Positions 17,253 through 25,443 of a stretch of 64,000 nt of DNA are shown here, in pieces. Source of the stretch: Chitinophaga oryziterrae. GTDB taxonomy: Bacteria; Bacteroidota; Bacteroidia; Chitinophagales; Chitinophagaceae. The stretch lies in contig NZ_WRXO01000006.1 of assembly GCF_009758125.1 (NCBI RefSeq), forward strand, positions 310,001 through 374,000. The letters run 5' to 3'. How positions within the stretch are numbered: position 1 is the stretch's first letter; each line of letters begins with the position of its first letter. The notes below the pieces were generated by a model. It saw nothing but the letters and a program-made list of their open reading frames with translations. It ran no database searches and was not told where the DNA came from. The translations under genes and the position numbers were made by a program.

Positions 17253-18885
17253 ATGGAAAACACTACACAAAAGGCAGAGAATTCCCTGCCGGCATTGATT
17301 CGTAAAGTATTGGGAAGCCCTCATTCAGAACAGGGGATAAAAGCACAGATCATACAACTGGCTTCACAAAACCTGCATGTTCCCGAAGTATTGACCGCAT
17401 TGGTGGAGGTATTGCCGCTTACAAAAGATAAGGAAACGAAAGATAGATTAGTGTTCTTCATGTCCGGACTGAATACTTCCCGCTTTACCGACCTCAATGC
17501 CTTGTCCGATGCATTACTGGAACTGTTTAAGACAGAGAAGGACCGGAATATCAGGACATCCTTATTAACCCGTCTTCGGGATGGATTACACCAGGACCAG
17601 CGGCTGGCGGCTTTCTTCATCTCTCTGAGCGCAGATGGGTCCCTGAGTGAACAGGAACGGATAGTCGTGCAGGATGCTATCAGCACATTACCCGCTGTTT
17701 CAGAAGAAGTTGCTCTGGCAGCTTTACTGAAAAACGTTAACTCGCCTGCCGTACTGCAGTTACAGGCCGTGGAACTGGCAGAACAATGTATTGTATGGAC
17801 TGAAAAGATTGTAGAAGGACTGAAACCTTACCTGGATGTTAAAAACGACCGGGGTATCCGTTTCCGTATTCTTTCCCGTTTATCAGAAGCAAAACTGCTG
17901 AATATCGAGTACGCACCTGTGCTCATTGGTATATTACGTACTGATAATGATGCATATGCACGCGATAAAGCTTTAACAGCTTTAGGGAAGATAAAACCAT
18001 GGAATGCAGACATCATCACGCAGTTGTTCTGGTCCGCTGCTCAGGATGGAGATGAAGTCGTGCGTCAGAACGCCCTGAAATAGCAACATGAATTGCCTGA
18101 ACTCAGCAATGAACAGTTGACAGAGGCTGGCAGGTTTATTATCTACAGAACGTTCGGCAGGAGTAAGACTTACTTTGCTGAACATGCTGAAACCTGTTAT
18201 GCGTATCCCTGAAATAAGGGAAGCGGTAGCGGGTGCGTTCTCTGCTAACCCCGGTGTGTTTGACGATGCAGAATTCAATACATTAACAGATCTGCTGGCC
18301 CCTTATGCAGGCAGGGACGAATATATCAACCGCCAGTTGATGAATAGTGTCACGGGGTTACCCAATACGGGACAACGTAAAAAGGTATTGAGCCTGCTTA
18401 TCAATAAAGTAAAGATTGATACCATTCTTGCGCCTGTACTCTCTCTCTTTGAAAAGGAAAGGGATGAATCTCTCAGGGAAATTCTCTTTAACCAGGTAAA
18501 AGCATTATCCGTATCCCGTCATCCGGAGCTGGTGGATGTATTCTGTACTGAATTAACAGAGCCGGGTTCTCCGTTCAGAATAACCTGTGCAGGTATTCTG
18601 GCTAACGTAGCAGAACTTTACCCGCAGGTAGTAACTGCGCTGGAAGATGTTTTGTTATATGATAATGACAGGGAACTGGTACGCTTAAGTCTGGATGGTT
18701 ACCTGCGCCCGGGAGTAGAAAAAAGATTTGATATACTGTTGGCTGTGGTAAAGAACGAAATGATAGATACATTATCCAGACAAAAAGCATTGGATGCTAT
18801 TATGAAAGGTACGATGAATGATCATCAACAGGAAGAACTGACAAATGCACTCTCTGGATTAAAACCTGATACGCTTAGAACATGA
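17253..18885 (+). pseudogene. HEAT-like helical-repeat protein gene, broken by a stop and a frameshift
   Basis: Frame 17253-18083 encodes 276 residues of paired helices (VLTALVEVLPLTKDKETKDR, IRFRILSRLSEAKLLNIEYA, ARDKALTALGKI) ending at an in-frame TAG (18081-18083) after VVRQNALK. The same frame reopens as QHELPELSNEQLTEAGR, and the continuation then moves by one base, somewhere after 18120, to the frame that runs to 18885 (RLAGLLSTERSAGVRLTLLN, then further helical repeats). The two halves read as one protein of about 540 residues if both lesions are repaired. No enzymatic motif is visible; such repeats usually bind proteins. It follows the Sm-like gene by 21 nt. Confidence 0.7.
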
Positions 18886-18886
18886 T

Positions 18887-18930
18887 AAATAAGAACTCCT
18901 GTTTGTTTCTGCGAACAGGAGTTCTTATTT
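18887..18930. terminator. Bidirectional intrinsic terminator
   Basis: Long inverted repeat: arm AAATAAGAACTCCTGTT pairs with AACAGGAGTTCTTATTT around a loop of about 10 nt. It separates the convergent HEAT-like gene and the Rossmann-fold gene, whose TAA stop overlaps its right edge. Confidence 0.85.
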
Positions 18931-19603
18931 ACTGATTGATCTTTTTCGACAGTGCGACAAACTCCTTCACGCTCAGGATATGTTTATCACTTCCATATAA
19001 CGTTACACTCAGCATCGCAAGTCCCAGTTCTTTCAACGTAGAGGTAGCCCCGGGGAACAAAATGTGAAGTATCGGGTACATCCAGCTTAGATATTTGTAG
19101 GCAGGCAGAAGGTTCTTCGCGCCTTTGGCTGGATGCATAAAACCAGGCCGGAAATTATACACTGCCTTAAAAGGTAATTTCATCAGATCATTCTCTGTTT
19201 TACCTTTTACCCTTGCCCACATAGACCTGCCTTTTTCTGTACTATCAGTGCCCGCACCGGATACATAACAGAACACCATGTCTTTATTCAACCTGCTCAG
19301 CGTTTCCGCCACATGCATCGTTAAGGTATATGTCATTTTGGTATACTCCGGTTCCTTCATACCTATAGAAGACACGCCCAGGCAGAAGTAACAGGCATTA
19401 TAACCACTTAATTGATTTTCGACAGGGGAGAGGTTGAGAAAGTCGGGATGTATGATCTCCTTTAGCTTAGAATGTACAACACCGGAAGGTCTTCTGCTGA
19501 TAGACAGCACAGCTTCTACATCGGTATTTAACAGGCATTCCTGCATAACACCTTCGCCTACCATGCCGGTGGCTCCTGTAATAATTACGTGTATCTTGCT
19601 CAT
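18929..19603 (-). CDS. NAD(P)-binding Rossmann-fold protein (atypical SDR)
   Basis: The 224-residue protein opens with the dinucleotide-binding strand-loop-helix VIITGATGMVGEGVMQECL (GxxGxxG), followed by VLSISRRPSG, which would hold the adenosine ribose, then ACYFCLGVSS and a VSGAGTDSTEKG strand. The catalytic YxxxK of classical short-chain dehydrogenases is not present in its usual place, so it fits the atypical SDR (NAD-dependent epimerase-like or HTATIP2-like) group with unknown substrate. It is a single gene on the minus strand. Confidence 0.82.
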   Translation of the reverse strand: MSKIHVIITGATGMVGEGVMQECLLNTDVEAVLSISRRPSGVVHSKLKEIIHPDFLNLSPVENQLSGYNACYFCLGVSSIGMKEPEYTKMTYTLTMHVAETLSRLNKDMVFCYVSGAGTDSTEKGRSMWARVKGKTENDLMKLPFKAVYNFRPGFMHPAKGAKNLLPAYKYLSWMYPILHILFPGATSTLKELGLAMLSVTLYGSDKHILSVKEFVALSKKINQ

Positions 19604-19839
19604 AGAGCTGTAATTTACTTATATCTACCCGGATATGTCCATCCTGATCCTCAACAAATTCCCCACATTACGCCAATTAATATTCATAGGGCCGGGTATA
19701 TGGGTGTTTATCCGTATAAAACGTGGCTGGTATGAAAATTGATGCAAAAAGAATATTGAAAAACCAGCGTCTTTAGATTGTCGAGTGCCAATTAATTCCT
19801 GATCATTTCTAATTATTAAAAAATTTAAACCATTTCCAC

Positions 19840-20589
19840 ATGAAAAAGCTTTTCCTCCCCTTTTTTGGGATGCTGACTGTTGCGTCTTTTATGTTTTCAG
19901 GTTGCTCCAAGCAGGAGTCCAAATCTACCGCGGCTCCCCAGGATGCGGCCACAGTAGCCTACAGCATGACCGCTGTCAATCCTTCAGGGACTGTCACTAC
20001 GGATGCCGCGGGTGCGGGCCGTCTGAGTACAATCATGAACGACCCATCCATCGCATCAATTCCTTCATTAAGGTTTGATCTCACCTGGGACTCGATTCTG
20101 GTCAGGTTCCGGGAACTGAAGTTCATGGCACAGAGTGGGCCGGACCAAATAAGTTTCGGTATTAAGACAGACCGGGTTATCGACATCCTGGACAGCGTTT
20201 CCCTCGGAACTGTGATGCTGCCACTTGGGACCTTTGAAAAAGTGAAGGTCTACGTCCGTGCAGAAGGAGACTCAATCGTTCCTGCTGTATTGATGAAGGG
20301 ACACATCACCTGGCAGGGAACCGACATCCCTCTTGAAATTGTAATGATCGGGAAAATTGAACTATGGGCTAAAGGAACTGACGTAGTAGTAAGCCAGACC
20401 GGTATCAGCCTGAATGGGGATCTGAAGATAGACCTCAACGTTGTATTGACCAAGCTGCAGATCGGCGACTTTGAAGGCACTTTCAACGAGGGTAAGCTGA
20501 AATTAACCATTAACCTGGATAAGGATAGTGACAACCGTATAAAGACTGCATTTGAAAATAGTATGTCGGTTGAACATAAAAAGGATTAA
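19840..20589 (+). CDS. Lipoprotein of unknown function, possibly DUF4382-like
   Basis: Signal peptide with a lipobox (FMFSGC, Cys22), then a low-complexity linker (KQESKSTAAPQDAATVAYSM) and a beta-rich domain. Segments such as ILDSVSLGTVMLPLGTFEKVKVYV and LKGHITWQGTDIPLEIV resemble the DUF4382 layout, in which a strand of the type LPxGxYxxVRxxV recurs; this is a weak, by-eye likeness. Likely membrane-anchored in the periplasm. It ends at a strong terminator, and its upstream neighbour is divergent, so it is monocistronic. Confidence 0.72.
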   Translation: MKKLFLPFFGMLTVASFMFSGCSKQESKSTAAPQDAATVAYSMTAVNPSGTVTTDAAGAGRLSTIMNDPSIASIPSLRFDLTWDSILVRFRELKFMAQSGPDQISFGIKTDRVIDILDSVSLGTVMLPLGTFEKVKVYVRAEGDSIVPAVLMKGHITWQGTDIPLEIVMIGKIELWAKGTDVVVSQTGISLNGDLKIDLNVVLTKLQIGDFEGTFNEGKLKLTINLDKDSDNRIKTAFENSMSVEHKKD

Positions 20590-20594
20590 CTGAT

Positions 20595-20628
20595 AAAAAA
20601 AACGGCCGTCATCCGGCCGTTTTTTTTT
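20595..20628. terminator. Bidirectional intrinsic terminator
   Basis: Palindrome AAAAACGGCCG-TCAT-CGGCCGTTTTT with A and T runs on each side, between the convergent genes ending at 20589 (+) and 20676 (-). Confidence 0.9.
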
Positions 20629-20675
20629 ATCATTATCTTCAAGGGGTGCAGGTTATCCGGCGCCGTGAATTCGCC

Positions 20676-22367
20676 CTATTGTTTCGGTAAACTGAAACCA
20701 AAAGTACTGCCTTCTCCCGGTTTACTATCCACCCAGATCTGTCCGCCCTGGGCCTCAATAAATTCTCTTGAAATAGAAAGCCCTAATCCGGTCCCTTGTT
20801 TATCCGTAGACCCGGGTACTTTAAAATAACGGTCGAATATCCTGGGAAGATATTTTTCATCTATTCCTCTGCCATGATCCTGCACAGTAAACCGGACCAT
20901 ATTTTCAAAAACAGCGGTACTTAATAAGATCTCTCCGTCTTCAGGAGAATACTTAATTGCATTGGTTAAGAAATTCGTTAACACCCAGGTCGTTTTTTCC
21001 GGGTCAGTTAATATCTTTTCATGAGAAGAATTGTCTTTCACCAGCAGGGAAATCTTCTTTTGCTGCGCAGGTACACTTACTGTATCGATAGCATTATTGA
21101 TAATAACCCCGGGAAGAACAGGCTGTATCTTCAGTTGTATATGCCCGGTCTCCACCTGGCTCATATTCAGCAATTCACTGGTGATCTTTAACAGTCTGTC
21201 AGCATCATCATTGATGCTTTTTGTTAACTCTTCCTGCTCTTTGTTCATACCGCCAACACGACTGTCAGATAGTAATTGAGCGCTCATCTTAATAGATGCA
21301 ATAGGTGTTTTTAGCTCATGGGAAATAGTAGCAATAAAGTTGGTTTTTGCTTCATTCAGTTCATGGAAAGGTGTAATGTTACGCAGCACAATTACCTGCC
21401 CGATCACCTTCTCATTATTGTTTACATTAAAGATGTCAAGATGAAAATAACTTTCTTTCTGATCAGCATAAATCTTCAGTTCTTTCTCTTTATCATGGTC
21501 CTGCAGTAAGTTGCGCATGAGGTCATTATGTAATGCTATATCAGGGGCATACTGTCCCATGATCTCCGTTTCCTTTAATCCCAGTAATTTCTCTGCAACC
21601 TTATTCATGAAGAGTAATCTCCTGTTTTCATCCAAACCAATAATCCCGTCGTTCATCTGGTTGATAATAGTATCTATCCTGCTCTTCTCAAATTTAATTT
21701 TAGCAAGATTACTATGTTCATATTCATCCAGTTTCCCGGCCATAATATTAAACGCCTGGGCAAGGTCTCCGAATTCATCGTGCTGGGAAAGTTGGATCCT
21801 TTTGGAATAGTCTTTATTGACGATCGCCTTGATCCCATCGGAAAGCGCTTTCACCGGCTCGCTGATAATACCAGGAAAATTAACAGCCAGTGTAAATGCG
21901 ACCAGTGTCAGCAATCCAAATATGACCATCAGCCAGTTGCTGAAAGTCTTCGCGTTCATCTCCGCTACATTATTCTTCCTTAAAATCGCCTGTTGGTTTG
22001 CTGTATTGATCAGGTATATTTTTTGTCGTATAACGGAACGTATAGAGTCATTACCCGGAGAACGTTTCAGTTGTTCGAACATCTCGCGGACAGCTGCTGT
22101 AGCTGCGGCTTCTCCCGGTTCTGTGATATTGGCTTCCTGTTGTTTCAGGTTCTTTTCAAACAGTTGTACTCCGGTAGGATCTTCCAGTAATTTATCCAGC
22201 AGTTTCAGCATATTATTGCTGTAAACAAGTGTTTCGTAGTTATCTTCCAGTATCAGGCGGGCATCATTCTTCATTACATGGATAGACAAAATGCCAAGGA
22301 TGCCTGAGATCAGGATGGCAATAAATAAAAAACCAATGCCTATACTTAGCTTCGTTTTCAGGCGCAT
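20676..22367 (-). CDS. Membrane sensor histidine kinase (HAMP-PAS-HisKA-HATPase)
   Basis: Two membrane helices (about 7-29 and 143-165) bracket a periplasmic helical sensor region. A HAMP linker follows (PVKALSDGIKAIVNKDYSKR to LAQAFNIMAGKL), then a PAS domain (IINQMNDGIIGLDENRRLLF), the phosphoacceptor H-box FIATISHELKTPI, and the ATP-binding boxes N (TNFLTNAIKYSPE), G1 (DHGRGI) and G2 (GTGLGLSI). All catalytic residues are present. It probably phosphorylates the sigma-54 response regulator encoded at 23815-25155 on the same strand, two genes away; that pairing is inference. The signal sensed is unknown. Confidence 0.92.
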   Translation of the reverse strand: MRLKTKLSIGIGFLFIAILISGILGILSIHVMKNDARLILEDNYETLVYSNNMLKLLDKLLEDPTGVQLFEKNLKQQEANITEPGEAAATAAVREMFEQLKRSPGNDSIRSVIRQKIYLINTANQQAILRKNNVAEMNAKTFSNWLMVIFGLLTLVAFTLAVNFPGIISEPVKALSDGIKAIVNKDYSKRIQLSQHDEFGDLAQAFNIMAGKLDEYEHSNLAKIKFEKSRIDTIINQMNDGIIGLDENRRLLFMNKVAEKLLGLKETEIMGQYAPDIALHNDLMRNLLQDHDKEKELKIYADQKESYFHLDIFNVNNNEKVIGQVIVLRNITPFHELNEAKTNFIATISHELKTPIASIKMSAQLLSDSRVGGMNKEQEELTKSINDDADRLLKITSELLNMSQVETGHIQLKIQPVLPGVIINNAIDTVSVPAQQKKISLLVKDNSSHEKILTDPEKTTWVLTNFLTNAIKYSPEDGEILLSTAVFENMVRFTVQDHGRGIDEKYLPRIFDRYFKVPGSTDKQGTGLGLSISREFIEAQGGQIWVDSKPGEGSTFGFSLPKQ

Positions 22368-22555
22368 GTTATGATAAAATTACAATATCGATATCCGATT
22401 CAGACAACTTACCGGGCAATTGTAAAAGCCCCCGTCAGATTGAGATCAGACTTACCGATACATATCGTCGTAATGTTTTTCTTCCGCCGAATGTATAATA
22501 CTTTTAGCAATATTTGCGCTTTTCACATTAATCAGGTCAATGGCCAGTTTAAATT

Positions 22556-23143
22556 TTAGCGTACGACGGCGGTATCATGCTTTTCAAAGAAGTTATATTT
22601 ATCAGTTGATCCCTTTGGCATATACAGCATGGCCGTACACATACAGTTTTTAAAGGATTTACTTTCGAGGATATGATAGTTGGGACAACTTTTACAGGCG
22701 CTCCAGAAACGCTCTTCATAGGTGATCTCATTATAGGTAACGGGTTCAAAACCTAAGCGGGAATTCATTCTCATAATTGCCAGTCCCGTGGTAATACTGA
22801 AGATCTTAGCTGCAGGATATTTCTTCCTGGATAACTTAAAAATACGTTGTTTGATGGCAGAGGCGACACCACGTTCCCTGAACGCGGGGTTCACAATCAG
22901 CCCTGAATTGGATACAAACTCTCCATTTGACCAGATCTCTATATAGGAAAATCCCACCCATGTATTGCCAGTCGTTACTGCAATCACCGCTTTCCCTTCT
23001 CTTATTTTCTCTATGATGGCCGCAGGAGAACGTTTGGCTATGCCGGTACCACGTACTTTGGCAGACGCTTCCATTTCATCAGTGATGATCTTTGCAAATT
23101 GTTCGTCCTCTTCTGTAGCCACTCTGACTATTATATCTTCCAT
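22556..23143 (-). CDS. GNAT acetyltransferase of the arginine-cluster-associated type
   Basis: Acetyl-CoA-dependent N-acetyltransferase fold: the acetyl-CoA loop is in GLIVNPAFRERGVASAIKQR, preceded by the strand WVGFSYIEIWSNGEFVSNS. The C-terminal FWSACKSCPNYHILESKSFK and NCMCTAMLY add four cysteines, unusual for GNAT, which could bind metal. From memory, proteins with this RGTGIAKRSP start and Cys-rich end sit beside argG in many Bacteroidota and may act in arginine synthesis; here no arg gene is adjacent. A 29-bp palindrome lies 20 nt upstream of the start. Fold is sure; pathway is tentative. Confidence 0.82.
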   Translation of the reverse strand: MEDIIVRVATEEDEQFAKIITDEMEASAKVRGTGIAKRSPAAIIEKIREGKAVIAVTTGNTWVGFSYIEIWSNGEFVSNSGLIVNPAFRERGVASAIKQRIFKLSRKKYPAAKIFSITTGLAIMRMNSRLGFEPVTYNEITYEERFWSACKSCPNYHILESKSFKNCMCTAMLYMPKGSTDKYNFFEKHDTAVVR

Positions 23144-23162
23144 TTTATTTAATATTTAAGGT

Positions 23163-23191
23163 AATGGCGACTTAATTATTAAGCCGCCATT
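23163..23191 (-). promoter_or_regulatory. 29-bp palindromic operator candidate upstream of the GNAT gene
   Basis: On the plus strand AATGGCGACTTAA-TTA-TTAAGCCGCCATT is self-complementary apart from the centre and one mismatched pair. It lies 20 nt upstream of the GNAT start and has no T tract, so an operator is likelier than a terminator. Confidence 0.5.
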
Positions 23192-23290
23192 GGTTACACC
23201 TCTATAACCTGACATTTACAGCAACAATTAATCGGTTTCGGTTTTTCTTAGGTCTGGTTTCCACAAGTGCACTTAATAAAACAACTTGTA

Positions 23291-23650
23291 TCAGATTCCG
23301 GGTTTCATGATTTGCTGTATATACAGAGAGAAAAGTGTTACGGGCATTTTTGTTTGTACTTCCTGCCATTCTCTTCTGGTGCAGGCACCCTGCAGATTAG
23401 AGAATGAAAAGATAAATACATTCTCTACAGCAGTCTTTACCAGCTTGTTGCCTTTATTATAGATTTTGTCGGCTAATTTCATGCAACGTTCAACCTGTCG
23501 CAACTGATGGTCCTGCAGCATCTTTCCGGTGTAGGTCGTCAATACTTTGAGCGACATATATACGCTACCGAAGACAGGTTCGCGTACAATCTCTTTTTGT
23601 ATTTCCGGGATTTCGTCGGCTATTTCTGCTGATACTTCATACTGGTTCAT
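23291..23650 (-). CDS. Small helical protein, unknown function
   Basis: 120 residues from the internal ATG at 23650 (MNQYEVSAEIADEIPEIQKE). This start is preferred over 23686 because the upstream extension (MPLACIYSNDFT) is unlike the rest and the acidic helix begins at the second Met. Predicted mostly alpha-helical with no signal peptide (YMSLKVLTTYTGKMLQDHQL, CMKLADKIYNKGNKLVKTAV). It sits between the GNAT gene and the response-regulator gene, on the same strand. Family not recognised. Confidence 0.6.
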   Translation of the reverse strand: MNQYEVSAEIADEIPEIQKEIVREPVFGSVYMSLKVLTTYTGKMLQDHQLRQVERCMKLADKIYNKGNKLVKTAVENVFIFSFSNLQGACTRREWQEVQTKMPVTLFSLYIQQIMKPGI

Positions 23651-23780
23651 GGTAAAATCATTTGAGTATATGCAGGCCAATGGCATGCCCGTTCTTTGTA
23701 TAAATCAGTATGCCTGGCTGTAATGCAATGCCAGTAATGGTTAAGTAAATGGTATAGGGTGGGGCAGATGTAAAGGGGAA

Positions 23781-23812
23781 TAAAAAACCCTCTCATTTTG
23801 AGAGGGCTTTAT
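23781..23812 (-). terminator. Intrinsic terminator of the sigma-54 regulator gene
   Basis: Stem CCCTCTCA/TGAGAGGG with a T run on the minus strand, 3-30 nt past the stop codon of the regulator gene. Confidence 0.85.
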
Positions 23813-23814
23813 CA

Positions 23815-25155
23815 TTATGATATCTGATACTCTTCTATCTTCCGGTATAAGGTAGCTAAACCGATATTCAGCAGTTTAGCAGCTTCGGTCTTATTATTCC
23901 TGGTATGATGCAATACTCTTATAATATGGAGTTTCTCTACACTGGCCAGGTCAAACGCGGATAAAGTATGTACTGGCTTCTCGTTAGTCTGTAACTCAAA
24001 AGGAAGATGCGCGACAGTCAGCTCCTCACCGCCAGCCATGATCACGGCTCTTTCCAGCACGTTCTTCAACTCGCGGATATTCCCTTTCCACTCATGCAGT
24101 TGTAGCTTTTCAATAAAAGCATCGCTGACAGCCAGTTTTTTCTGATTGGTTTTGGCAGAGAAGACCCCTACGAAATATTCTGTCAGTACCGGGATATCCT
24201 TTTTCCTTTCCCGCAGCGGAGGCAGGGTGATGGCAAATACATTCAGCCTGTAATAGAGGTCTTCCCGGAATTGTCCTTTTCCCGCCTCCTCTTTGAGGTC
24301 GCGGTTCGTAGCCGTAATGATACGCACATTCACTTTAGTAGGTTTGGTATCACCCACTTTAATGAATTCACTGGTCTCCAGCACCCGCAATAGCTTGCTT
24401 TGCAGATCAAGAGGCAATTCTCCTATTTCATCTAAAAAGATAGTCCCGTTATTGGCCTCTTCTATCAATCCTTTCTTATCCCGTATGGCGTTGGTAAAGG
24501 CTCCTGCTTTATAACCAAACAGTTCACTTTCCAGCAGTTCCCGGCTAAAGGCGCTGCAATTGAGGGCAACAAAGGGTTTACCGGCTCTTTTGCTGTTATT
24601 ATGAATAGCCTGCGCAAAGACTTCTTTCCCTGTACCCGTTTCTCCCAGTAACAGTACGGTAGTATCCGCAGGAGCTACCTTCCTGGCCTGCTCTATGGCT
24701 TCTTTGATCACACGGGAACTACCCAGAATGCTGTCGAAGCTATATTTCCTGCCCACCTGTTGCTCCAGCTTCTCAATCCTTTTCTGTAGCTGTACCTTTT
24801 CAAAGGCACGGTTCAGCAGGGGGATAATACGGTTGTTATCGTCTCCTTTGGTGAGATAGTCGAATGCGCCATTTTTAATCGCCTGTACGCCATCGGGGAT
24901 ATTTCCGTAGGCCGTGAGCAGGATAATTTCCAGTGAAGGATGCTTTTCTTTCAGCGTTCTGGAAAAATCCACACCGCTGCCATCAGGTAGTTTTACATCA
25001 CATATAATAACATCTACCTCTTCTTTTTCCAATAGCTTTTGTGTTGCCTTGATGGTTCCCGCTTCCAGTACCTGGTATCCTTCTAACGTAATAATCCTTT
25101 TCATCAGGCTCCGCAGCTTCTCCTCATCATCTATAATCAGAACACTTCCGGGCAT
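23815..25155 (-). CDS. NtrC-family sigma-54-dependent response regulator
   Basis: Receiver domain (VLIIDDEEKLRSLM, phospho-acceptor Asp53 in ICDVKLPDGSG), AAA+ domain with Walker A GETGTGKE, Walker B GTIFLDEIGEL and R-finger region, and a Fis-type helix-turn-helix at the end (NNKTEAAKLLNIGLATLYRK). The sigma-54 contact loop reads GAFTNA instead of the classic GAFTGA. The start at 25155 is chosen because it places the first receiver strand at residue 5; the upstream six residues are not receiver-like. A -7 element TAATTTTG lies just upstream on the minus strand. Its partner is probably the kinase at 20676-22367. Confidence 0.92.
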   Translation of the reverse strand: MPGSVLIIDDEEKLRSLMKRIITLEGYQVLEAGTIKATQKLLEKEEVDVIICDVKLPDGSGVDFSRTLKEKHPSLEIILLTAYGNIPDGVQAIKNGAFDYLTKGDDNNRIIPLLNRAFEKVQLQKRIEKLEQQVGRKYSFDSILGSSRVIKEAIEQARKVAPADTTVLLLGETGTGKEVFAQAIHNNSKRAGKPFVALNCSAFSRELLESELFGYKAGAFTNAIRDKKGLIEEANNGTIFLDEIGELPLDLQSKLLRVLETSEFIKVGDTKPTKVNVRIITATNRDLKEEAGKGQFREDLYYRLNVFAITLPPLRERKKDIPVLTEYFVGVFSAKTNQKKLAVSDAFIEKLQLHEWKGNIRELKNVLERAVIMAGGEELTVAHLPFELQTNEKPVHTLSAFDLASVEKLHIIRVLHHTRNNKTEAAKLLNIGLATLYRKIEEYQIS

Positions 25156-25170
25156 AAAATAATTTATCGC

Positions 25171-25178
25171 CAAAATTA
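25171..25178 (-). promoter_or_regulatory. -7 promoter element (TAATTTTG) of the sigma-54 regulator gene
   Basis: On the minus strand TAATTTTG fits TAnnTTTG and lies 16 nt before the ATG at 25155, leaving a leader of only about 9 nt. Confidence 0.4.
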
Positions 25179-25224
25179 AGGTTTTGTTAGAGAAATGCCG
25201 CTATTATACTTTTTCGCCTAAGAT

Positions 25225-25373
25225 AATTGTCTATACGTCAAACATATTTTAGCACGAAATTATCCTATGATAGTTTCGTGCTAAATTCTTTTATATGCAT
25301 ACGGCTTCCTGGCGCTACCTGTTCCGTTTAATAGCCATCCCCTGTATGGCGTTATTGTACTTTCATCCTATGC
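25225..25373 (+). pseudogene. Degenerate copy of the acyltransferase promoter and 5' end
   Basis: AATTGTCTATACGTCAAA (25225-25242) is matched by AACTGTCCATACGTCAAA at 25374-25391. In each copy a hairpin follows (TTTTAGCACGAAA/TTTCGTGCTAAA here; ATTTTAACG/CGTTAAAAT in the second), and then an ATG. After the first ATG (25295) the frame reads YLFRLIAIPCMALLYFHPM, which aligns with YLDWLRILAIVGVLFFHSAM of the real gene. The unit is therefore an old tandem copy, cut off after about 26 codons. Confidence 0.6.
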
Positions 25374-25443
25374 AACTGTCCATACGTCAAAGTTATTTTA
25401 ACGGATATTCCTTCAGGGATAATTTCACGTTAAAATTTACAAG

